A stretch of DNA of 6,464 nt from CAZNNH01 sp964574335 (GTDB lineage: Bacteria; Acidobacteriota; Vicinamibacteria; Fen-336): assembly GCA_964574335.1 (NCBI GenBank), contig CAZNNH010000254.1:1-6464 (forward strand), read 5' to 3'. Positions 1 through 6,464 of the stretch are shown here, piece after piece. Positions within the stretch are counted from its first letter, which is position 1; every line of letters begins with the position of its first letter. The position numbers and the translations under genes were made by a program. The notes beneath the pieces were generated by a model. It made no database searches. It saw only the letters and a program-made list of their open reading frames with translations, and was not told the DNA's origin.

Positions 1-1058
1 GTGCCGGCGGCGAGAGCCTGTTCCGGCATCCGTTTGTGCTGGAGGCGCCCGCCCGCCTGGTTTATCCGCCGGAGGGCCACTCGGCCGCCGGGCCGCTCGA
101 GAGCGAGGCGCTGATAAAGGCGCTCAAGGAGGCCCAACGCTGGGTGCTCGACAACGTGCTGGCCAAGGTGGCGGTCCACGGCGCGGCTCACGGCTTTCGT
201 TCGGGGCGCTCGATCGTCTCGAACGCCCGCGCCCACGTGGGCGCCGCCGTGGTCGTCAACGCCGACCTGAAGGACTTCTTCCCGACGCTCACCTACCGCC
301 GTGTGAAGGGGGTCTTTCGCTCCCTGGGCTACTCGGAGCACGCCTCCATCGTTCTCGCCCTGCTGTGCACCGAGCCGGAAACCGAGCCGGTCGAGCTCGA
401 CGGGCAGCGCTACCACGTGGCCCGGGGCGAGAGGCACCTGCCCCAGGGCGCGCCCACCAGCCCGGCCCTCACCAACATCATCTGCCGGCGGCTGGATCGC
501 CGCCTGGCCGGATTGGCTGACAGGCTGGGCTTCACCTACACCCGCTACGCCGACGATCTGACGTTTTCCGCACCCGAGGAGTCGCTGAAGGGGCTGTGCA
601 ACTTGTTGCGCTGGAGCCGTGACATCGTCGAGCACGAGGGCTTCCGCCTCCACGATGCGAAGACCCGCGTGATGCGCCGCGGGCGAAGGCAGGAGGTGAC
701 GGGCATCGTCGTCAACGATCGTGTCAACCTCGACCGCAAGACCCTGCGACGGCTGCGGGCCACGCTCCACCAGATCGAGAAGGACGGGCCCCAGGGCAAG
801 CAGTGGAACGGCAACCCGAACGTGATCCCGGCGGTCCAGGGTTTCGCCGCCTACACGACGATGGTGGACGAGGAGAGGGGGCGTGCCCTGCTCGCGCGGG
901 TGCGCGCGCTCACCCAGCGCTCCGACTACGTTCCGACGCGCTGGCCGGAGTACCCGAAGCGGACGCCCAGCTGGAAGCGGCCGGAGGGCACGGCCGAGCC
1001 CTCCGAGGCCCGGGAGCCGCCCGGCACGCGCAAGCGCCCCTGGTGGAAGTTCTGGTAG
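1..1058 (+). CDS. Retron-type reverse transcriptase, 5'-truncated by the window edge
   Basis: RNA-directed DNA polymerase of the bacterial retron class; known family members copy part of a cognate msr-msd RNA into msDNA in the cytoplasm, usually as part of anti-phage defence. The frame is open from base 3, giving 351 visible codons. A GTG at 36 could be called a start, but coding sequence continues before it, so the true start is probably upstream. In order I see LKEAQRW (fingers), GFRSGRSI, NARAH at 222-236 (retron NAxxH), DLKDFFP with the catalytic Asp at 264-266, LPQGAPTSP at 438-464, YTRYADDLTFS with the YADD aspartates at 552-557, and VTGIVVN at 696-716 (retron VTG motif). A thumb-like region follows. 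All three catalytic aspartates are present and the visible frame is unbroken. The last ~45 residues form a Pro/Lys/Arg/Trp-rich tail ending RPWWKFW. The sequence style resembles myxobacterial retron RTs. No msr-msd RNA or effector gene is visible; both would lie upstream or in the missing N-terminus. A group II intron RT is unlikely, since no maturase or HNH region follows. Confidence 0.93.
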   Translation, partial: AGGESLFRHPFVLEAPARLVYPPEGHSAAGPLESEALIKALKEAQRWVLDNVLAKVAVHGAAHGFRSGRSIVSNARAHVGAAVVVNADLKDFFPTLTYRRVKGVFRSLGYSEHASIVLALLCTEPETEPVELDGQRYHVARGERHLPQGAPTSPALTNIICRRLDRRLAGLADRLGFTYTRYADDLTFSAPEESLKGLCNLLRWSRDIVEHEGFRLHDAKTRVMRRGRRQEVTGIVVNDRVNLDRKTLRRLRATLHQIEKDGPQGKQWNGNPNVIPAVQGFAAYTTMVDEERGRALLARVRALTQRSDYVPTRWPEYPKRTPSWKRPEGTAEPSEAREPPGTRKRPWWKFW

Positions 1059-1061
1059 GGG

Positions 1062-1087
1062 GGCGCTCAGGCCCGGGCCGTAGCGCC
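1062..1087. repeat. 26-bp imperfect palindrome just after the RT stop codon
   Basis: GGCGCT (1062-1067) is the exact inverse of AGCGCC (1082-1087), and the perfect 10-bp palindrome GGCCCGGGCC (1070-1079) shares the same centre, 1074/1075. Only the two-base steps CA (1068-1069) and GT (1080-1081) mismatch. As RNA it could fold into a GC-rich hairpin with a small internal loop, starting four bases after the RT stop. No U-tract follows, so it is not a textbook intrinsic terminator. It could instead block transcription weakly, protect the 3' end, or bind a dimeric protein as DNA. It also contains the stop of the minus-strand open frame, so it sits at the junction of two convergent 3' ends, a usual place for a bidirectional terminator. 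Confidence 0.5.
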
Positions 1088-1183
1088 GGCGTCCGCCAGG
1101 AACCCCTCGAGGGCCGACGTGACCGCCTCGGGCTCCTCGATGGTGGAAGGGAGCGCCTCGACGAAGTGCACGCGCCTTCGGCG
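1067..1183 (-). pseudogene. C-terminal remnant of an unidentified gene, convergent to the RT
   Basis: On the minus strand a 38-codon frame ends in TGA at 1069-1067 and is cut at its upstream side by an in-frame TAG (1186-1184). It reads RVHFVEALPSTIEEPEAV, then an alternating hydrophobic/charged stretch ending LEGFLADAGATARA. Almost all codons end in G or C, as in the neighbouring real genes, and the composition is protein-like, unlike the Arg-rich shadow frames elsewhere in the window. Upstream of the TAG the minus-strand sequence loses this character and soon meets the start of the macroglobulin gene, so a full gene cannot fit. The HFVE...P...I pattern followed by a terminal amphipathic helix loosely recalls the C-terminus of alpha/beta-hydrolases; this is a weak resemblance only. 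A real 34-residue microprotein starting at GTG 1171-1169 is the alternative, but I see no Shine-Dalgarno for it. Confidence 0.4.
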
Positions 1184-1218
1184 CTATCGTCTACGGCGAG
1201 ATCGGACGCATCGAGCTT

Positions 1219-1224
1219 CGGAGG
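1219..1224 (+). promoter_or_regulatory. Shine-Dalgarno for the macroglobulin gene
   Basis: CGGAGG lies eight bases before the ATG at 1233, close to ideal spacing, and fixes the start. The next in-frame ATG (1242) would be 17 bases away, too far. Upstream, between 1185 and 1218, I find no convincing -35/-10 pair. A short inverted repeat, GCGCC (1172-1176) and GGCGC (1180-1184) with a 3-nt loop, marks the left edge of this leader but has no U-tract. Confidence 0.8.
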
Positions 1225-1232
1225 ACACTCTC

Positions 1233-4200
1233 ATGCGGCGGATGCTCTGGATCGTCTGGCTGGTGGCACCCATAGGCCTGCTGTCTCCCGCAGTCGCCGG
1301 GGAGAAGCGGCCGACGGTGCGCCTGAGTGAGGGTGCTCCCGGCAAGGGCAAGGCGCCGGTCACGAAGGAGCCGGCCCCGGTTGTGCCGGTCGTGCAGCCG
1401 CTCGCCGACGACGCCGCGGCCAGGCTGCTAAGGAGGCTCCCCCCGCTTCCGGCCGAGGAGTTGGCGCCCGAGCCGGTCGTGACGCGCGAGCTGCAGAGGC
1501 CGGTCGCGAAGGGAGTCGTACGAGCGGAGTTCCCGCCGCCTCCGGCGCGCACGGCGCTGCCGCGGGCAGGCAAGCTCCCCGTCACCCGCGAGCCGTTGAC
1601 CATTCTGCGCCGCAGCCCGGACCCGGAGGTGCGCGACGAGAACGAGCCCATCGCGCGCGTGAGCGTCACCTTCTCGCAGCCGATGGTCCCCTTGGGGTCG
1701 GACGAGGATCTGGCTCGCCACGCCCGTCCCGTTCGCCTCAAGCCCGAGCCCCCCGGCCGCTGGCGCTGGGCCGGCACCCAGACGCTCGTCTTCGAGCCGG
1801 AGCGCCGACTGCCCCTGGCGACCGACTACATCGTCGAGGTTGCAGCTGGGACCCGCTCGGCGCTCGGCGGCGTGCTGGCGGCGACCGAGCGCTGGACGCT
1901 CGAGACGGAGGCGCCGGAGATCGACATCTCGGAGCCGGACAGTCTTGGCGTCGGTCTCGATCCTGTGTTCTTCCTCTCGTTCAGCCAGCGCGTCGACGAG
2001 GAAGCGGTCTTGAAGCTGACCCGGCTGGTGGGGCCGGGCGACCGGCCGATCCCGCTGCGGATGGCGGGCGCGGACGAGATCGCGGCGGACGAGAACGTGC
2101 GCTCGCTGGCGCACTTCGCCCATCCGGGCCACTGGCTGGCGTTCCGCGCAGCCGAGAGGCTGGCGGCGGACGCCGACTACGAAGTGAAGGTGGGGCCCGG
2201 GCCTGTGTCGAAGGAGGGGCCCAAGCCGCTGGTGGCCGACGATGACTGGTCCTTCAGCACGTACGGCCCGCTCGTCGCGACCTGGGCGTCTGCGCCGTGC
2301 TGGAAGGACCGCAAGAGGCCCCCCTGCCCACCGGGGACGCCCTGGCGCGTCGGCTTCTCCAATCCGATCGACGGTGCAGCGCTGCGAGAGGATCAGGTCC
2401 GGATCGAGCCGGAGAGCCCCGACGTTCGGGTGAGCGTCTACTCGGAAGGCTCCTATCAGAGGGGCATCACGATCGGATGGACGCAGCGGCCTCGTACGCG
2501 CTACACGGTCACCGTCCTCCCCTCGATCAGGGACGCGTTCGGCCAGACGCTCGGCGAGGCGCAGCAGTACGTGGTCGAGGTCGGTACACCCCGCCCGGAG
2601 CTGCATGTTCCCGGCCGCCGGGACGTCGTCCTCGACCCGGCCGCTCCGCCGCGCCTGCCGATCTACACGGTGGGCCACTCGTCGGTGCGCGTGACGCTGC
2701 TCTCGGTGGACCCGGTGGAGTGGCCCGAGCTCGAGCCGCTGGAACGCGTGGATGCGAGCCTGCGGCCGCAGGACCTCCAGCTGCCGCTCGGACGCGAGCT
2801 CTTCCACGGCGAGGTCCCGGTGGTGGGCGATCCCGACGCGCTGAGCGAGACGTTCGTCGATCTCTCACCGGCCTTGGCCGGCGGGCTCGGTCACGCCGTG
2901 CTCGTCGTCGAGTCGACGGCGCCCCCGGACGAGTACGGCCACCGCCTGCCGCGACAGATCCGATGGCTGCAGTCGACGCGCTTCGGCCTCGACGCCTTCC
3001 TGAGCGAGACCGAGGTCACGGTCTTTGCGACGTCCCTTCTCGACGGGCGCCCGCTGTCCGGCGTCGAGCTGCAGCTCCTGCCGAAAGGCGCGCGCGGTGT
3101 GACCGGCCCCGACGGCCTGGCGACGCTGCCGCTCGTCTCGACCGAGAACGCGCGCGGCTCTTCGGATAGGAACCCCCTCATCCTGGCCAAGCTGGGGAGA
3201 GACACCGCCCTGCTGCCACCCGAGCGATTCTGGTCGGCCCGCTGGCAACCGGCGAATTTGCTCCGCTGGTACGTCCTCGACACCCGCGGCCTCTTCCGAC
3301 CGGGCGAGGAGGTGCCGATCAAGGGCTGGGTTCGCCGGATGCAGACTGCCGCCAACGGCGACCTGCAGCCGTGGGAAGGCGCCGACCAGAAGGTCCACTA
3401 CACGCTTTTCGACCTTGAGGAGACCATGCTCGCGAGCGGCGAGGCCCCCATCAATCGCTTCGGCGGCTTCGACTTCCGCGTGAAGCTGCCAGCGGGCATG
3501 AACCTCGGTATGGGTGTCATCGCCATGTTCACCCCCGGCGGCCGGTACACCCACGTCTTCGAGGTCGAGGAGTTCCGCCGGCCCGAGTACGACGTGAAGG
3601 TCGCTGCCGACCCGCGACCGCAGTTTGCGGCGGACGGCGTGACGTTCACGGCGACAGCGAGCTACTTCGCGAACGGAGCCCTGGCCGGTGCCCCGACCTC
3701 CTGGCAGGTGAAGACCATGCCGGCGGCCTTCACGCCGCCCAACCGCGAGACCTACACCTTCGGGCACTGGCGCCCCTGGTGGGAGCCGGACGACGACGAC
3801 GCCTCTGCGGACACTTCGTACCAGGGCCTGGCCGACGCCGACGGGCGTCACCGTCTGCGCGTGGACCTCGTCGAGGCGCCGCGGCAGCCGGTGGTCGTCG
3901 AGGCCACGGCGTCGATCCGGGACGTGAATCGCCAGTCACTCTCCGCGAAAGCCCGCGTGCTCGTACACCCCGGGCACCTCTACGTCGGGCTCCGGCACGA
4001 GCGCCTCTTCCTCGAGCGCGGCCGGGCGCTCGTCGTGGAGACGATCGTCACGGACGTCGAGGGGCGTCTGGTTCCCGGGCGTTCGGTGGCGATGAGGGCG
4101 GAACGGCTGGTCCGGGTCAAGGACGGGGACGGCTGGAAGAAGCGACCCGCCGACCAGAGGAGCTGTGCCCTCGTCTCGGCCGAGGCCCCGCGCAGCTGCT

Positions 4201-6464
4201 CCTTCCCCACCCGGCGGGGAGGGAGCTATCGGATCACGGCAGACGTGACCGACGACCAAGGGCGTACGAGCGAGAGCGCCGTCACCGTGTGGGTGTCCGG
4301 CGAGGAACGGCTGGTCGATCGCGGCCTCGTTCACGAGCAGGTCACTCTGGTTCCCGACAAGGCGGAGTATCGAGGCGGCGAGACTGCCGAGATCCTGGTC
4401 GCTACCCCGTTCTTCCCGGCCGAGGGCGTCCTGAGCCTCAGGCGCGGCGACATCCTGAGCCTCGAGCGCTTCCGCCTGGACGGCCCCTCGCACACGCTGC
4501 GCATCCCCGTGGAGGAGGCGTGGACGCCGAGCATCGTGGTGCAGGTCGATCTCGTCGGCGCCGCGGACAGGACCGATCCGGAAGGACGGAGGCTGAAGGG
4601 AGCGCCCCGGCGTCCCGCGCTGGCATCGGGAGCGGTTCGCCTATACGTCCCCCCGGTCGCGCGGCGGCTCACGCTGAGCCTCGTTCACGAGGCGTCCATG
4701 GAGCCAGGCGGCAAGGGCACCGCGACGGTGGACGTTCGGGACGCCGAGGGCGTGCCGGTGACAGGTGCAGAAGTCGCGCTCGTCGCCGTGGACGAGTCGA
4801 TCCTGTTCCTCTCCCAGTACCAGGTCCCCGACCCGGTCGGCGCCTTCTATCGCCACCGCGTGCGCGGCGGAAGGGACCTTCATCTGCGCAGCGCTCTCGC
4901 GCTGAGCCGCTTCGACAAGGGCCCCCCTCGCAGGCCCGCGCGTTTCAGCTCTTCGCCCCGGCTGGACGACCGCGCTGCGCAGTACGAGCTGGGCGCCTCC
5001 GACCCCTTCCCGCGGCCATGTGGGATGTGCGAGACGGTCGAGGTGGAGTGGGAGCCAGCGCGCATCGACCTGCGCTCCGACTTCGACGCCCTGGCCGTCT
5101 TCGCACCCAGCACCACGACCGACGGCAAGGGCCGTGCCGTGGTCACCTTCGACCTGCCAGACAATCTGACGCGCTACCGTGTGATCGCGCTGGCGGCCGA
5201 GGGTGTGCGTTTCGGAAAGGCCGAGTCGACGCTGACGGCGAGCCTACCCCTGATGGCGCGCCCCTCGCCGCCGCGCTTCCTCAACGCGGGGGACCACTTC
5301 GAGCTGCCGGTGGTGGTCCAGAACCGGACGGCTGCGCCGCTCAGGGTCGAGGTCGCGGCACGCGGCAGAAACGCCGTCGTAAAGGGCGCGCCCGGCCGTC
5401 TGGTGCTCGCCCCACCGCACAGCCGCGGCGAGGTGCGCTTCCCGGTGGTGGTCGAGCGCGCCGGACGTGCGCAGCTTCAGGTGGCAGCGAGCGCGGGTGA
5501 GCTGGCCGACGGCGCCGCGGTCGAGCTGCCCGTCTACTCGCCGATCACCAGCGCAACCGTGGCCAGCTATGGGCAGATCGACCACGGTGGAGTGGCCCTC
5601 TCCATCCAGACACCGCGCGGCAGCGTGCCGGAGGTCGGCGGCCTCGACGTCACCACGTCCTCGACCGCACTGCAGGCCCTGACCGACGCGCTCCTCTATC
5701 TGGTCCGATACCCCTTCGAGTGCTCGGAGCAGATCGCCTCCCGGGTGATGGCGATCGCCGCACTGCGCGACGTGCTGGAGGCGTTCAGGCCCCCCGGCCT
5801 GCCCTCCCGTGTGGAGCTCGAGGCCGTGGTCGCGAAGGACATCGCGACGCTTCAGAGGCGGCAGAACGGTGACGGGGGCTTCGGCCTCTGGCGTGCGGGA
5901 GAGGACTCCTGGCCCTGGGTCGCGCTGCACGTGGTGCATGCGCTCGCCGTCGCCAGGGAGAAGGGGTTTGTAGTTCCCGACGCGATGACCGAGAGGGCCA
6001 AGCCCTACCTCGAGCACGTCGAGGATCACTTGCCCCGCTGGTACGGACGGGTCTCCTGCAGGGCACTTCGGGCTGCGGCGCTCTACGACCTTCACCTCCT
6101 GGGCGTCAGTCGGCCTGGCGAGGCGCGCCGGCTGGTGGAGGAAAGCTGGGAGCCGTCCTACGAGAGCCTCGGCTGGCTCCTCGCGGTCCTGGCGGACGAT
6201 GCGCAGAGCCAGGACCTGGTGCGCGAGATCCGGCGCCTGCTCGCCGCGGGTGTCATCGAGGACGCCTCGTCCGCCCACTTCATGGAGGCGTACGAGGACG
6301 GCGACTACGTGCTCCTCGCCTCGAACCGGCGGACGGACGCGGTCGTGCTCGAGGCCCTGATCGACGACCCCACGAGGCAGGACCTGGTGCCCAAGCTGGT
6401 GCGGGGTCTGCTGGACGCGCGGCGAGGCGGGCGCTGGCAGAGCACGCAGGAGAATGCCTACGTG
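1233..6464 (+). CDS. Thioester-containing alpha-2-macroglobulin family protein, exported; 3'-truncated by the window edge
   Basis: Bacterial alpha-2-macroglobulins are thought to trap invading proteases: cleavage in a bait region exposes an internal thioester that binds the attacker covalently. There are 1744 visible codons with no stop or frameshift; the C-terminal domain is missing beyond the window. Residues 1-22 form a Sec signal peptide (MRRM, hydrophobic core, cleavage after AVA). No lipobox Cys is present, unlike E. coli YfhM, so a soluble periplasmic or secreted protein is likely. A Pro/Val/Glu-rich segment follows to about 125. Ig-like modules show FSQPM (147), FSQRV (250) and FSNPI (375). 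The MG2 signature RPGEEVPIKGW is at 689-699, a W-PWW motif lies near 850, DKAEYRGGE is at 1042-1050 and VAVDESIL ends near 1191. The A2M domain has LAVFAPSTTT (from 1287) and LPDNLTRYRV (1308-1317). The thioester CSEQ is intact at 1497-1500 (bases 5721-5732), followed by RRQNGDGGFGLW and, at the window end, STQENAY, both typical of the thioester domain. Six other cysteines form three close pairs (356/365, 978/989, 1263/1266), suggesting disulfides; Cys1609 is unpaired. The gene starts 174 bp after the RT with its own Shine-Dalgarno. YfhM is encoded beside pbpC in E. coli; the equivalent position here is outside the window. Confidence 0.95.
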   Translation, partial: MRRMLWIVWLVAPIGLLSPAVAGEKRPTVRLSEGAPGKGKAPVTKEPAPVVPVVQPLADDAAARLLRRLPPLPAEELAPEPVVTRELQRPVAKGVVRAEFPPPPARTALPRAGKLPVTREPLTILRRSPDPEVRDENEPIARVSVTFSQPMVPLGSDEDLARHARPVRLKPEPPGRWRWAGTQTLVFEPERRLPLATDYIVEVAAGTRSALGGVLAATERWTLETEAPEIDISEPDSLGVGLDPVFFLSFSQRVDEEAVLKLTRLVGPGDRPIPLRMAGADEIAADENVRSLAHFAHPGHWLAFRAAERLAADADYEVKVGPGPVSKEGPKPLVADDDWSFSTYGPLVATWASAPCWKDRKRPPCPPGTPWRVGFSNPIDGAALREDQVRIEPESPDVRVSVYSEGSYQRGITIGWTQRPRTRYTVTVLPSIRDAFGQTLGEAQQYVVEVGTPRPELHVPGRRDVVLDPAAPPRLPIYTVGHSSVRVTLLSVDPVEWPELEPLERVDASLRPQDLQLPLGRELFHGEVPVVGDPDALSETFVDLSPALAGGLGHAVLVVESTAPPDEYGHRLPRQIRWLQSTRFGLDAFLSETEVTVFATSLLDGRPLSGVELQLLPKGARGVTGPDGLATLPLVSTENARGSSDRNPLILAKLGRDTALLPPERFWSARWQPANLLRWYVLDTRGLFRPGEEVPIKGWVRRMQTAANGDLQPWEGADQKVHYTLFDLEETMLASGEAPINRFGGFDFRVKLPAGMNLGMGVIAMFTPGGRYTHVFEVEEFRRPEYDVKVAADPRPQFAADGVTFTATASYFANGALAGAPTSWQVKTMPAAFTPPNRETYTFGHWRPWWEPDDDDASADTSYQGLADADGRHRLRVDLVEAPRQPVVVEATASIRDVNRQSLSAKARVLVHPGHLYVGLRHERLFLERGRALVVETIVTDVEGRLVPGRSVAMRAERLVRVKDGDGWKKRPADQRSCALVSAEAPRSCSFPTRRGGSYRITADVTDDQGRTSESAVTVWVSGEERLVDRGLVHEQVTLVPDKAEYRGGETAEILVATPFFPAEGVLSLRRGDILSLERFRLDGPSHTLRIPVEEAWTPSIVVQVDLVGAADRTDPEGRRLKGAPRRPALASGAVRLYVPPVARRLTLSLVHEASMEPGGKGTATVDVRDAEGVPVTGAEVALVAVDESILFLSQYQVPDPVGAFYRHRVRGGRDLHLRSALALSRFDKGPPRRPARFSSSPRLDDRAAQYELGASDPFPRPCGMCETVEVEWEPARIDLRSDFDALAVFAPSTTTDGKGRAVVTFDLPDNLTRYRVIALAAEGVRFGKAESTLTASLPLMARPSPPRFLNAGDHFELPVVVQNRTAAPLRVEVAARGRNAVVKGAPGRLVLAPPHSRGEVRFPVVVERAGRAQLQVAASAGELADGAAVELPVYSPITSATVASYGQIDHGGVALSIQTPRGSVPEVGGLDVTTSSTALQALTDALLYLVRYPFECSEQIASRVMAIAALRDVLEAFRPPGLPSRVELEAVVAKDIATLQRRQNGDGGFGLWRAGEDSWPWVALHVVHALAVAREKGFVVPDAMTERAKPYLEHVEDHLPRWYGRVSCRALRAAALYDLHLLGVSRPGEARRLVEESWEPSYESLGWLLAVLADDAQSQDLVREIRRLLAAGVIEDASSAHFMEAYEDGDYVLLASNRRTDAVVLEALIDDPTRQDLVPKLVRGLLDARRGGRWQSTQENAYV

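Noticed and set aside
1..35. msr-msd RNA or promoter of the RT
   Set aside because: These bases are in frame with the RT and read as protein (GESLFRHPF). The ncRNA, if present, must be further upstream.
1172..1184. Short hairpin GCGCC-TTC-GGCGC as a terminator
   Set aside because: Only five base pairs with no following T-run on either strand; expected by chance in DNA this rich in GC.
1429..1436. Perfect Shine-Dalgarno-like TAAGGAGG inside the macroglobulin gene
   Set aside because: No ATG, GTG or TTG lies at a usable distance downstream, and the codons CTA AGG AGG are read in frame. It may cause ribosome pausing but does not mark a gene start.
1428..2807. Long minus-strand open frame of 459 codons
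   Set aside because: It is fully antisense to the macroglobulin gene, very rich in Arg/His with no domain signature, and explained by the high G/C third-position bias of the real gene.
3789..3800. Four GAC repeats
   Set aside because: They encode a short Asp run (853-856) in a loop of the macroglobulin. Too short to call a tandem repeat or a slippage site.
3779..5500. Plus-strand open frame of 573 codons, and a similar one at 2297-3169
   Set aside because: Both are out-of-frame readings of the macroglobulin gene, dominated by Arg, Gly, Ala and Pro without any motif.
5244..6278. Long minus-strand open frame of 344 codons
   Set aside because: It is antisense to the A2M and thioester domains, which are unmistakable on the plus strand. 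The composition is that of a shadow frame and no ribosome site was seen.
1..6464. CRISPR arrays, tRNA or rRNA genes, insertion sequences
   Set aside because: No spaced direct repeats, no tRNA-like arms or rRNA core sequence, and no transposase motif or terminal inverted repeats were seen.

Overview
This is a very GC-rich window with strong G/C preference at third codon positions. It carries two same-strand genes, each cut by a window edge, with a 174-bp gap between them. The GC content, the retron-type reverse transcriptase and the large thioester alpha-2-macroglobulin fit Myxococcota (former Deltaproteobacteria) or a similar high-GC Gram-negative best. That placement is inference: the window has no rRNA or other phylogenetic marker.

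Region 1 (1-1058, + strand) is the 3' part of a reverse transcriptase gene. It has the polymerase motifs (catalytic Asp in DLKDFFP, LPQGAPTSP, YADD) and two retron hallmarks (NAxxH and VTGxVVN). The N-terminus and any msr-msd non-coding RNA lie upstream of the window. The protein ends in a basic, Pro/Trp-rich tail.

Region 2 (1059-1232) is intergenic but not empty. It holds a 26-bp imperfect palindrome four bases after the RT stop, a 38-codon minus-strand open frame with good codon usage that looks like the severed C-terminus of a lost gene, and a strong Shine-Dalgarno for the next gene.

Region 3 (1233-6464, + strand) is one uninterrupted frame of 1744 codons that runs off the window. It encodes an exported alpha-2-macroglobulin family protein with a Sec signal peptide and no lipobox, a Pro-rich N-terminal segment, serial macroglobulin-like domains, the A2M domain, and a thioester domain with an intact CSEQ motif. 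Such proteins are thought to trap foreign proteases covalently in the periplasm.

Nothing shows that the two genes work together. The RT points to an intracellular retron and the macroglobulin to envelope protection. Each appears to have its own expression signals, and the remnant between them suggests past rearrangement. The best candidate for an undescribed system is the retron, whose ncRNA and effector must be sought upstream.
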